Source: Scenedesmus sp. ARA3
Lineage: Eukaryota; Chlorophyta; Chlorophyceae; Sphaeropleales; Scenedesmaceae
Direction of reading: 5' to 3'
Assembly: GCA_004335835.1 (NCBI GenBank)
Contig: RWJK01000815.1
Location: 1-64,000 of the forward strand
Length of the DNA stretch: 64,000 nucleotides
The stretch's first letter is position 1. Each line of letters starts with the position of its first letter. Below the pieces are notes generated by a model. That model had not been told where the DNA came from and did no database searches. It saw only the letters and a list, made by a program, of their open reading frames with translations. This document shows positions 11,449 through 21,807 of the stretch, piece after piece. The position numbers and the translations under genes were made by a program.

Positions 11449-12422
11449 ATGGCTCGCTACGGCAAGGTGCTGCTTCAAAGGCTAACATTTCAGTACTGCG
11501 ACCGCATGGGTAGCTCAAGGGGCATGAGGTGGGTGGCAGCAGTAGCACAGCAGCAGCAGCAGCAGGACGGCAAGAGCAACTGCAGCGCTGGGAGCTGTGG
11601 TACATGCTAGTGCAAATTAAGCGTGTGATGCTGTTTTATGCATGTTAGCAACTTGTGTGATTGGTGCTTGCAACTGCAGGGAGTACCTCGACCAGCTGCT
11701 GCCAGCCTTTACCAAGCAGCATCCCAACGTGCAGATAACCACAGTGCAGAAGCGCAATCAGTTCCCATACGTCAAAGCAGAGTATGGTAAGGACAGATTC
11801 CATGAATCTTGCATTGTTTTGCCATTCTGGTGACGTATTTATTATGGCATGCAGCAGAGTGGGTGCTTGAGCACCATGATGACGCCTCAGGAGCAGCTCA
11901 CAGCAAAGCCTGCACACATTGTAGACATTCCGCCTTGCACCATTTGACTATCCCTTGGGCTATTGCATGTGCTTGTCAGTCACGGCCTGCAGCACGTTGG
12001 CCAAGCAGGAGTAGCAAGTCATTTCACGCCTGGGACGATGGACTCAACTAGTCGCTGCTGTGTGGTTCTATCACCGCGCAGCTCTCTTGCCAAATGACGC
12101 AGCCCACTTGGAGCGGCAGCTATGGCAGCAGGCGCAAGAAGCAGCCCAGCAGCAGCCGCTCCGCACTGCTGCAAAGGCAAAGCAGCGCACACAAGCAGCA
12201 GGGGCAGCAGCAGCAGCAGCAGCAGCAGGGCCAGCACGGCTGAACAGTAACGTGATAGGTGTGAAGCATTTAGAGCCTGAGGCTATCAAGCAGGTGGTGT
12301 GGTGGCTGAGCCAGAGTCAGGGCAGGCCCAAGACCAGCCGCATACCCAGCAAGCACATCGTCAGCAAGCAGCCCAGCATACAGGGGGCCTGGACAGCCAG
12401 CACCTTTCCCACACAGCAATGA
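11449..12422 (+). CDS. MRPL43: Mitochondrial ribosomal protein L43 (mL43)
   Basis: Three exons (11449-11528, 11680-11786, 12235-12422) give about 124 residues. The L51/S25/CI-B8 thioredoxin-like domain shows as MARYGKVLLQRLTFQYCDR, then REYLDQLLPAFTKQHPNVQI, then NVIGVKHLEPEAIKQVVWWL, the order found in mL43. Junctions keep phase 2 and phase 1. The last acceptor is ambiguous: AG at 12233-12234 or AG at 12227-12228 both keep frame and differ by two residues. mL43 is a structural protein of the mitochondrial large subunit near the central protuberance. The tail (after the conserved QSQGR) is about 30 residues and basic. The second intron is 448 nt and contains a (CAG)n run just before the acceptor. 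Confidence 0.87.
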
Positions 12423-12772
12423 TACGGTTGTTGAATGCAGTGCAGCCGTAAGCTGGGGACGGGTGCTTGATGGGTGCAACGGGTTCATGCCACGCAAACT
12501 GTTGTGCAGGGAGGCACTTATGAGAGCAAGTGACGGGCAGCAGCAGTTGCATCTGGTGTCTGCCAGGCCGTCTCATGGTCAATGGCTGGTTCTTGTCAGA
12601 GTTGTGACAGCATACGCATACTCTAAGTGCTAGGTGTGCGTATGCCATCTGCATGTCAGCATTAAGTAGGTTGCATGATCGCCTTGTCACTTGGCACATT
12701 CTGAACACTGCCAGGTCCTACTAGGATAGTATCAGTGGTAGGGGATGCAGCTGAGCAGCAGTGTGTTGCGTC

Positions 12773-12853
12773 CGTTGTTTATGGTAATAATAATAATAGT
12801 CTTCTTGTAAGCCATACCTTGTCATTGGCATCGGCAATCGTTGTTTATGGTAA
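12773..12853. repeat. 15-bp direct repeats flanking the 53-bp element
   Basis: CGTTGTTTATGGTAA occurs at 12773-12787 and again at 12839-12853, exactly 66 bp apart, bracketing the dispersed element. This looks like a target-site duplication from insertion, or a short tandem duplication made during break repair. Confidence 0.8.
12788..12840 (+). repeat. 53-bp dispersed 3'-end element, copy B
   Basis: The sequence matches the minus strand of 705-757 at 51 of 53 positions. It begins 365 nt past the MRPL43 stop, in the gene's sense, and contains TGTAA at 12806-12810, the only such signal I noticed between that stop and the next gene. It may provide the MRPL43 poly(A) signal. Confidence 0.75.
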
Positions 12854-12959
12854 ACATTGTTGAAGTTCATGGCGATACTTGACACCACCCACCGGCGTGC
12901 ACGTACATCTGCAAACACTCACAAAAACACGGGACACGCTCAGTGAACCAGTGTGACAC

Positions 12960-12981
12960 GTACGCACACCAGTGTGCGTAC
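12960..12981. repeat. 10-bp inverted repeat with 2-nt spacer
   Basis: GTACGCACAC at 12960-12969, a CA spacer, then GTGTGCGTAC at 12972-12981: a perfect 10-bp palindrome arm pair about 480 bp upstream of the DCP2 start. Confidence 0.85.
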
Positions 12982-13459
12982 AGTGAGTTGAGCAGCTGGC
13001 CGCCAATGACGCCCGTCATAGACGGGTGAGAGCTGCATGTTTGGCATGGTGGCACTGGTGTGCTAAATTGGCCATCCAGCTTGGGCCAAGCTGGACCAGC
13101 TAGCTGGCAGCTGAGAGCAAGCGGCAACAGCACAGCAGTGAATTCATGCGTAAGACCTACTGTTGCAGGTACACCAAAGTTTTCAACCGTCATATGCCCA
13201 GGAGTGTTGCCAACACCAGGTGCTGTGGAAGCAATTCGATGCAATCTGGCGATTGTTGGCAAAGAAAGCAAAGTCACGTTGATCCACTGTGGATCATCCA
13301 CTCCATTGAAGGGGTTCTTCACCCGGGTCTCAGAACAGTGTTTGTTGCCAGCTGCTGGTTCACTGCCTTGCTTTGCACCATCGAGCATTGTGCTAAGTAA
13401 AAATAAACGGGCTAAAAGGCCACTCAGCACGTTGGGTGGGGACAGTTGCAGAATTCGCG

Positions 13460-16012
13460 ATGGCGTCAAACAAAACTCCTGGCAAGGAATTGATCCAGGA
13501 TATCACAACCAGATTCATACTTACAGCTCCCGCTGAACAGCTCACGTAAGCAGAGCAGGTGATAGGCAGGAAACGGGCTGCTCCGCTTCGGAACAGCATC
13601 TGATGTCTTTTGCAATGCCGTTCAGGGCCTTCGAGAGCATCATGTTCCTGGTAGAACAGGCGCACTGGTACTATGAGGTGAGGGCTGTGGAGGGTGGAGG
13701 CCTGCGACTGCAACCACCTGTCGACAGCAGATACCTGCCAGCTGCTGTGCATCGCCGGCTGCTACTGAGGTGCTTGTGTGGAAGCCCTGGTGCCACACTG
13801 CTGCGTCAAGCTATTTGTCTTGGCAGCTTGTAGATTGACATGGCACAAGCACAACATATGCTTGCTGCTGCCACATGGAAACTGCTGGTCTGCAGGATTT
13901 TGCGCGAGAGCAGGACAGCTCCCTCAGGTCATTGAGCCTGAAAGACTTTGCTGTGGTGGTGTTTCAGAACTGCCCTGAGCTGCGCACTTACCTGGTGAGG
14001 AGCACAGCAACCGGTGTGATGTGCTAGCTTGGGGCTGTTGTGTGCGCCAGTTCACCTGGCTTTGCAGCAGGTGCTCCTGTTTGCAGCTCCATGCTGCCGC
14101 ATGTTGCCAATGCGTGGCACAATGCGGCTTTGCTGCCATGGTACAGTGTTTCTTTGTGTTTTGCCCTCTGTGGCGCAGCACATGGGGGGACGTCACAGGG
14201 GGTATCTTGTGTTGCACATTGTGTCTGCCCGAATGTCTGTGTGACAAAGCAGCTTGTATCTCCCGATCCTGCAGGACGACATCGAGCAGATCATGGAGCA
14301 CTTCAAGGCCTTCAAGAAGAACGTGCCTGTGATGGGAGGCATCCTGCTGGACAGGACGCTGCAGCGCGTGCTGCTGGTCAAGGGCTGGAAGAACACCGCC
14401 TGCTGGGGCTTCCCGCGCGGCAAGATCCACAAGAACGAGACAGACGCGCAGTGCGCAGTGCGCGAGGTGCGCTGCGCAGCATGAAGCAGTAGCATTAATA
14501 GATTGCAGGAAAGCACTTGCAGAGATGCACTGCTGTTGGTGCACAGGCAGTCCATTTGTTAGTAACAACTTGCGGCATAATGCAGCAACAGGGCAGGTTT
14601 GCAGCAGGATAGGGTACTCCTGCACCATGTCCCTGTTGTGCTTGTAATCTCTGCGCTCTTTGTGCACTTGTTGTGTGGCCCCATTACAGTTACTTCCACC
14701 CCTCTTACCGCCCCGCTGTGTCTGTGCTGTTCCTGCAGGTGCTTGAGGAGACCGGGTACGACATCGAGGACCTGGTGGTGGAGGAGGACTTCATCGAGCT
14801 CACCCTGGACGGCAAGCGCAACAAGCTGTACATCGTGGCGGGGCTGGACCCCGACAGCGCGCAGTTTGCGCCCAAGTGCAAGGGGGTGAGCGGGCGCTGC
14901 TGCTGGGGTGGGATATGTGGCGATCTTGCTGAGTGTCGGCAGGAGGCGACGCTGCTCTTTTGTCAAATGCGAACAACTGGCCTACGCACATGTGTATATG
15001 GGGTGGCGAGTTGTGGGCAGCTTGCGTCGTGCTTGTTGAGGGCCATGTATGCGCAAGTGCCATGCAGAGCTGGTAGGGGTGTATGTGACTGCTGTTGACC
15101 GCAACTTTGCGTCTGCTCGGAACTTCTTGTGCCTGCAGGAAATCGGTGGCTATGCGTGGCACAAGGTTGCTGACCTGCCTGCCACGCGCGACGAGGGCAA
15201 CCAGACGTTCCTGTCAGAGGATGGCGTCAAGCACAAGTTCTTCATGGTGAGGCCCGACTTTGAAGCTCTGCGCTTGCACGCCTAAACTAGTGTTGCTGCT
15301 GTGTCAGCATGCAGGTGTGACCTGTGTGCGTGATATGAACTCGAGCTCTGTGACTGAGTTGTGGTTTGCTTGCCTGTAGCAGTTTTGGTATGCTGCTCTT
15401 GTATGCTCATCCTGCACCTTGCCGCCACTGCCTGCTGCGTGCTGCCAGGTGTGGCCCTACATGAAGCCATTGCGCAGGTGGATCAAGAAGCGCCTGTACA
15501 ACAACCCCACATGGGACATGCCCGTGGCAAACAGCACACCTGAGCAGGCTCGCCCGCCCCAGCAGCAGCACCAGCAGCACATGCAGCAGCAGGGCAGTGA
15601 TGGCGCTGGCATCAATGTTCACATGCCGTACTACCCCCAGCAGGTGCAGCAGCTGCTTGGAAGTGACCAGCCTCAGCAGCAGGCAGCAGCCTCCCCGCAG
15701 CACCGGCAGCAGCAGCAGCCAGGCCAGCAGCAGGGCGCACGCCCGGCTGGGCCTAACGCTCTGCAGCAGCTGCTCAACTCTGCCAGCAAGGGTGCAAGCA
15801 GCAGCAGAGCTGCCAACGGCTCCATGTCTGGCAGCTACTGTGGCCCTCTGGCAGCCTTGTTTGGCGCTGCTGCAGCAGCAACTGGTGCTGCTGCTATGGA
15901 TGCTGCAGTTGCCGCTCGTGCTGCTGTCGACTGCCCCAGGCAGTTCAGGTTTGACTCTGGATCGATCATGCATGCACTGCAGCCTGCTGCAGCTACAGCT
16001 GCACAGCGCTGA
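13460..16012 (+). CDS. DCP2: mRNA-decapping enzyme subunit 2 (DCP2)
   Basis: Seven exons: 13460-13545, 13626-13677, 13896-13994, 14275-14466, 14739-14885, 15139-15246, 15449-16012; 415 residues. DCP2 removes the 5' m7G cap in cytoplasmic mRNA decay. The N-terminal regulatory domain (Box A) covers about residues 1-80 (AFESIMFLVEQAHWYYE; LKDFAVVVFQNCPELRTYL). The Nudix domain follows with MGGILLDRTLQRVLLVKGW, CWGFPRGKIHKNE and REVLEETG, so all Nudix-box residues (G, E, RE, EE, G) are present at about 128-150; the intron after codon 143 splits the box between E and V. Box B appears near HKVADLPAT and KFFMVWPYMKPLRRWIKKRL. The last exon adds a Gln/Ala-rich disordered tail of about 150 residues. 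The start is the ATG giving the conserved N-terminal helix. A UGUAA lies 298 nt past the stop. Confidence 0.96.
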
Positions 16013-16310
16013 TTGGGCTGGTTGCAGCTGCGACCTTGGCAACCCGCACAGGCTGATTGTGTGTCTGTGGCAGACATCCTGTACGCTCAACCTGCAGCTG
16101 CTCCCTTCCTTGGGGACAGCAGTCCTGATTGACCGCTTGACTGCAGCACACGGTGTTGGCTGGTTGTTGGTGGTAGTACACGCTTCTGACTACACGCATG
16201 CAACCGCACCACACTGCATTGAGTTTGAGTTTGAGTTTGGTTTATCTGTACCACTAGGTGCTCTGCACCTCATTCAGTGCTGTATCACGTGCTTTGCTGA
16301 CATGGTTTCC

Positions 16311-16315
16311 TGTAA
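16311..16315 (+). terminator. UGUAA poly(A) signal, probably DCP2
   Basis: The first clear TGTAA after the DCP2 stop (16010-16012), about 300 nt downstream. Confidence 0.45.
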
Positions 16316-16415
16316 TGGGTCGCCCCAATTTTGTGGCTTTGTACAGCAGCAGATAAGTGCACAGCACTTGTATGACTGACCATAATCAAACCTTGGGGGT
16401 GCACGCTTCCTGATC

Positions 16416-18613
16416 ATGGCAGTTGCGAGCACGAAAATACGTCACTTGTGGCGCGGGTTAATACTTGACCTCGACAACCCTGAGTTGGGTGCAGTGTTGG
16501 GTGCAGATACGCTCCCGGAGGAGTGGCTCTGCCGTTGTGCTTCAGTTGGGCGTCAGGCGTGTGTTACATGGTGCCGCACCTCACCTCAGTGGCAGCGGCT
16601 TGGTCGTCAATGTGATTGCTGATGTCATGCAGCATGCCCGCACAAGTGCCATGTTGCGCTGTGCAGCTCGGCCATCTATTAGCGCTGCATCTGTTGAACT
16701 GAGTATGGTGTGAGTGTGGTGCATGCAGGCGTGTGCTGTCGCTGCACAGTCAGCAGTGCTCTGCTGTGCGCGCAAGGCAGGGGTGCGCTTGTGCGCAGGA
16801 GTGGCTAGAGTTGGCAACGGCCCACACTTCCGCAAATTCAGTGTAGCAGGCAATGGTGGTGCTGCTGTGGTGTGGCAGTTCACATGCACCTGCAGTGTTC
16901 ACCAGCATGGCAGCTTTCTGGTATATAAGTCTACATATGGTGTGCACCGTGTGTATTTAGTGCAGAATGCAGTCTGAGTGTGTTTGCATGTCGATTGTGG
17001 GTGCGGGTGTGGGTGGGCGTGGGTTGGTGTGTTGGTGGCCCTTGCGGGTGCGCGTAGTGTGTGCATACGCTACTGGCATCTTGCCTTCCCTTCAATATTT
17101 CTTTATTCCTTCCTCCTCAGGTGGTTCAGCACAAGTTGCAAACCGTGCTGCAGACTGCTGGTGTCCAGGTAGTGTGGTTGCTGTTCAATTTGAGCTGGCT
17201 TGGAATATCTGGATGATGCAAGCCCGCACCATAGCATGTCAAACATGGTGGCACATCGGCTACATGCTGCCTGTACACCAGGACAGGTGGTCTGCTGTTG
17301 GACATCAGATATGTGCTGAGCTTGCACGACTTGATGCGTGCTGGAGCAGCAAGGAATGCGGCTCAGCATTCTAAGCAGGCTAGAGCACGATAAGCAGCTA
17401 CATAGCACAGATTGGTAGTCAGGCAGCGCAGGTTGTTGGTGTTGATCACGTTGAGACTGCATCCTGGTCTGCACATGTCTGCTGCACAGTTTATCGGTGC
17501 TGTGTGTGTGCAATCGGTTTGGTGTGACATGTCATTCCATCCGCCTGCAACACCGCCTGTATGGCACAGTCGGCTTGGTTGAGAGCAGTCGTGGCAAGTA
17601 TCTGTTGCTTGCATTTTTGTGCAGCAGCCGAGCGTACGTGTGCCAGTGGAATGCTTTGTGGTGCCGCAGCAGACACCCGTACAGCATGCACCAGCAATGA
17701 CAGCAGACCGGCCATTCAGGGCATGTCTGCATGACACAACACATTGCAACTGTTGCATTAGTATTCACTGGTGAAGGCAGCAGACTGACTGTAAGATCAA
17801 GGCGCAGTCCCGTTACTGGATTGTGCTGGCCTGTCATTTTGTTTTATGTGGTTGCTGTGGCAGCTGTGCGGTGCATTTCGCACGTAACCAACCAGTGCAG
17901 TCTTCTGACCAGAAGCCCGCAAGTGGCAAGTGGGTGGGCTTGTGCCAGGGGAATGCTTTGTGGTTGGCGTGGCGCCTGGTGTGCTCAGCTTCTGGCGGGC
18001 TGGGTGTGCCATGACCTGTGTGGGCGTCATGGAGTGTGCAGTGTTGGCTGCGCTTCGGCCAAAGGGCGGTGTGTGTTGAAGGCTGGCGGGGTGTAGGCGA
18101 CCATGGCCAAGATGTGGTTTTGGCGTTGAAGAACGGCTGTGTAGCCGATGGTGTACCGCAGTTTGGGCATGCATTGGCTGTTGATGACATGGGGCACAGT
18201 GTTCAACCTCGGCATGAGGGACTTTGCGTGCAAGGACACAATTGTTTGATGCAGCAATATCTATCTGCAGCTGTGTCTTTCCATGTGCACGTGTTGCGCT
18301 ATCAGATGGTATTGGGGAGGCCTGAAATGGCCGTGCTTCTGATCTTTTCAACAGGTTACGTACTGATATCGGCGCCCATTGCTATCGACAGCTGGAGGGT
18401 ATTTGGGCTGAGTCGTACGTGCGCAGGGGAATGAATGGTCAGGAGTGGATGGTGAGCCTGCTTGAACGCCTGCTGTTGGTGTGGGGCCAGCAGAAGCAGA
18501 AGCTGCAGCTGGGCTTCGCAGCAGGTGCATGCTATGCCATGGCAGTGCTGGTGCAGTATACCAGCTACGCTATTGAGCCTTATGCTTGGTTTGGCGCGGT
18601 TGCCCTCGCATGA
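16416..18613 (+). other. Unassigned gene candidate (exon-like pieces only)
   Basis: I do not recognise a gene here, but some pieces look coding. A 48-nt block at 17121-17168 has a strong acceptor (pyrimidine tract then AG) and could end at a GTAGTG donor, reading VVQHKLQTVLQTAGVQ. The best piece is 18356-18613, after a TTTTCAACAG acceptor: it reads about 85 codons to a TGA and includes YRQLEGIWAESYVRRG, WMVSLLERLLLVWGQQKQ and a hydrophobic end (GFAAGACYAMAVLVQYTSYA). That suggests the C-terminus of a membrane protein. I could not chain the pieces in frame or find a start. It may be a fast-evolving gene, a decayed one or chance. The rest of 16013-19454 holds only 3' UTRs and nothing else I can name. 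Confidence 0.25.
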
Positions 18614-19210
18614 TGTCAGGTGTGCTTTTATTTTACCAAGTGGTGGAGGTTGCATCAACAGGGTGAATGCAGCATCCTGGGTATTTGCAAGTCCACTGGA
18701 CGTTCACCAAGGCGTAATATGCAGCAGCATAACACCCAGCAAGCTCCTGAGGCAGGATAGGCTTGTCTGCTCAAGCAGGACACAGCATCATGTTCAAACT
18801 CTTCACCAGTCGCAAGCTAGTCTGAAACATTACTCGACTATACCTCGCTGGATATGAAAGGGGAAAGCATTGCATGCCTGCACAGTAGACCCACAGCCCA
18901 AACACCCACCAGCTGATGGGGACAACGTTGCCATTGCAAATGCCCAACCCAATAAGCCATGCCACTGAGCTACACCCTACACGATGTAGAACACTATCAA
19001 TGGCAATGGCCCATACGTGTAGCAGCAGACCGACAACAGGCTCAACTGCACCTATGCTGATCTGCAAAGAACATTCCCAAGTAACCAACGATGGTACTTG
19101 TTGGATCAGGTGACAGTTGACATTGCCCCTGCAGCAGGCAGTGCGCACAGCAGCTGCCGCAACAGCCACTAAAGCCACCCATCCACACACACCCTCCCCC
19201 ATGTATAATA

Positions 19211-19215
19211 TTACA
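19211..19215 (-). terminator. UGUAA poly(A) signal of the RNase T2 gene
   Basis: TTACA on the plus strand is TGTAA in the sense of the RNase T2 gene, about 240 nt past its TAG stop. Confidence 0.5.
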
Positions 19216-19454
19216 AGCACTGTGTACATGTGCTCAGCATGATACAAGAAGAATGCACCGGGGTTGCGATGCACGGCACATTGAACACGGCACAGCATGC
19301 ACCACATAGGAGAGCACGCTGGCTGCACGTGTGCTGATCACAGGCAACTGCACACGGCCCAAAACTGCCACAAAATCTACACTGCCTGTTGACATAGTAT
19401 GTTGTTGTTGAGCATACATCATGACAAATAACAGTAAAGCCACAGATCCACCGG

Positions 19455-21807
19455 CTACACAGATGTGTCAGCAATGAGGGGACTGCGCTCTTCAGTGCTG
19501 CTGCCACCATCAGGTGCCTCCTTGCCAGGGGCCCTGGCCTTGCTGAACCACACCGCCAGCTGCAGAGCAACTGCTGCCACCATGGCAGCTGCAGCAGCCA
19601 CCAGCAGCACCAGAGTCACCCACCCAGGGACCTGCCCCTGCCTGCTGCCATCAGCAGCAGCTGCAGGTGGCGTGGTGGCTGCTGCTGCAGCTGCTGCCAG
19701 CGCAGCATCATTTGCCGCAATGCCGAATGATCGCAGCTGCTGGGCATTGTTGCGGGGGGCAGGTGTTGTGGGCTGCTGCTGCTGCAGCAGCTCTGCCTTG
19801 CCACTGCTGACAGCTTGAACCTCGCCCTGCTGAGCAGCAGCATCATGCTGCGCTGCTGCCTCCTGCTCCTCCTCGTGGCACTTGGCCTTCTTTGCTGCCT
19901 CCTTTGCCGCTTTCTTTGCTGCTTTCTTGCCTGCCTTCTTTGCTGCTTTCTTTGATTCTTTGGTTGATTCCTTGAAATCCTTGGGCTCAAGCTTGGGTAT
20001 CTTCACCAGGTTGCAGTTGAAGTTAGGTGGCGCAGGTGCAGCAGCTGTGACTGATGAGTCATGAGCACTGCCTGCAGGGCTGCCTGAGCTGGCTGCGAGC
20101 TTTGCAGCGCGGTGCGGGTGTGGACCCTCCACGCAGTCGATGGGCCGCAGCTTTTTGTCGATGCACATCCACACCTGCAGAAACAGACAGCGACAAGGCG
20201 ATGTGCAGCACACATCCGCAGAAGAAAGGGTCGGCCGTGTGCTGGGCGCAGCGCGACAGCGCTTTAGCAGCAGGCCACCGCTTGTGCACACTTGCAGGTG
20301 GCACGGGCATCACATGCCGGCAGCACCTCTTGGCAGCATCATATAAAGGCAGGCTGCTACTCTGCGTTTTGGTGATGCGTCAGCCAGTGTGTGGTCAAAT
20401 CACTAGCCTAACAACTCAAAGGCTGCCCAGTTGGCCCTGTCGGTGGCTAAGATCCCTTGAAACCAAACATACTAGTCGAGCAGGTCGAAGTACTTTAACC
20501 ACACACACGCCTGCAAGTGTCCGTCCCTTCGGTGCCGTGCCACAGACCCCTGCCTTAGCCCTTTGCCTCACCTCTGCCAGCTCGCCCTTGTCATCGCAGG
20601 TGATGTGCGGCATCACGCCATACGCATCGTCCAGTGCGTGGTGCAGCGCCTGGACGTGGTAGCGCGCATAGTTGGAGGGCACAATGCCGCGCGCCTCAAA
20701 CGCTTCCTGCGGCACCATGAAGCGCAACAGCAGGAGCAGCAGCGGGTGTCAGCACGCATGTGCAGCTCTGCCTTGCGCTGCGGTGACTAGGGGAGCTTTG
20801 CTCTCAAGCAGGTGTGGGGTGTTGCTTGCCCACAAGGAGACTGCAGGATTCACACCGTGTTGCTGTGTGCATGCATACGTAGTCAGTATGCACAATGCCC
20901 GATGGCCCTTGCAGGACGCACTTGCTGCACTTTTGTGCAGCGCAGCTGTCTTCAGGGCAGGTGCCAAGCTGCTGCTGCTGCCTCACGCTATCATTGCGCA
21001 CCTGGATGTTCAGCTTGTTGTGCAGGCTGAGCACTGCCTTGAAGAACGCGTGCTGCTGGCCCACAACGCCCTCAGCGCATGTGCCGTGCCGCGTCCACTC
21101 GTGGTTCCAGAAGGTCTCATCATCGCTGGACCAGCTGGGCCACACTTTCTCCAGCTCAGGCAGCAAGTCCTCAATTTCATCCATGTCCAGCTCGCTGGAG
21201 GAGTCACAGAACTGAGGCCAGGTGCCATCACGGCGCTGTGGCCACAGGCCATGCACTGTAAAGGCATACCTGCAGGGAGTACATGTGAAGGCGGTTGAGG
21301 ACAGTGGGGCGTTTGGCAGGAGACAGCAGCAGTGGTTATCTTGTGACTATAACTGCTTCAAGGACGGGCGCATGCCTGCTCACAATGCCTAATTGGAGGT
21401 TGTTGGTGCAGGATGTTAGCTTGACGTCGAGGTAATGCGGTCAGGGCTAGTGAGGCGCGTCTCAGGGACAAGCAACAGCACTCACTTCTTGGGAGGCCGG
21501 TGAGTGCAGAAGTGGTCGTTGCAGAAGGTAGCTGGCCATTGCCTGCAGAAAAGCAGCATAGATTTAGATATCTCGCGGTTTGGCAAGAGGATCAAGGCAG
21601 GCAATGCCAGCACAGTTCCTCCTTGCCCCTTGTTGTTCCACTGCGAGAACCTAAACGATTACGGTCGGAGGTCTATGGTCAATCTCACCGGACAAGATAG
21701 AAGTAGTCGAAGTCTACTTTGCTGTTATCTTCCACTTGCGAGGTTGCTGAGGCAGCAAGCACGGCTCCAAGCAGAATCAGCACACTCAGAGCCCGTGTTG
21801 TTGCCAT
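19455..21807 (-). CDS. RNase T2 with C-terminal membrane anchor
   Basis: Exons 21689-21807, 21486-21542, 21002-21269, 20572-20706 and 19455-20174 give 432 residues. A signal peptide opens it (MATTRALSVLILLGAVLAA). RNase T2 endonucleases cleave single-stranded RNA in secretory, vacuolar or extracellular space. Both catalytic blocks are intact: CAS I as VHGLWPQ (His65) and CAS II as NHEWTRHGTC (about His115, Glu116, His120). Disulfide cysteines appear at CNDHFC and CDS. After the catalytic domain (to about residue 245) comes a Lys/Ala-rich stretch (many KKAAKKAGKK-like units), a Gln/Ala-rich linker, then one transmembrane helix (GWVTLVLLVAAAAAMVAAV) and a short tail ending SPLIADTSV. Most plant T2 enzymes are about 230 residues and soluble, so this is a large type-I membrane form; its location is inferred. 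Start chosen for the signal peptide. Confidence 0.93.

Larger units (their letters stand above)
12423..13459. other. Intergenic region between MRPL43 and DCP2
   Basis: About 1.0 kb between two plus-strand genes. It holds the MRPL43 3' end with the 53-bp element (12788-12840), a near-palindrome at 12960-12981, and the DCP2 promoter. A 174-codon minus-strand open frame (12867-13388) with unusual composition crosses it and is discussed under findings. Confidence 0.5.

Noticed and set aside
15407..16090. 227-codon minus-strand frame opposite DCP2 exon 7
   Set aside because: Shadow of the Gln/Ala-rich DCP2 tail; no splice sites or motifs.
19882..20064. Phe/Ala-rich plus-strand frame resembling a membrane segment
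   Set aside because: It is the reverse complement of the Lys/Ala-rich linker of RNase T2 (AAG becomes CTT).
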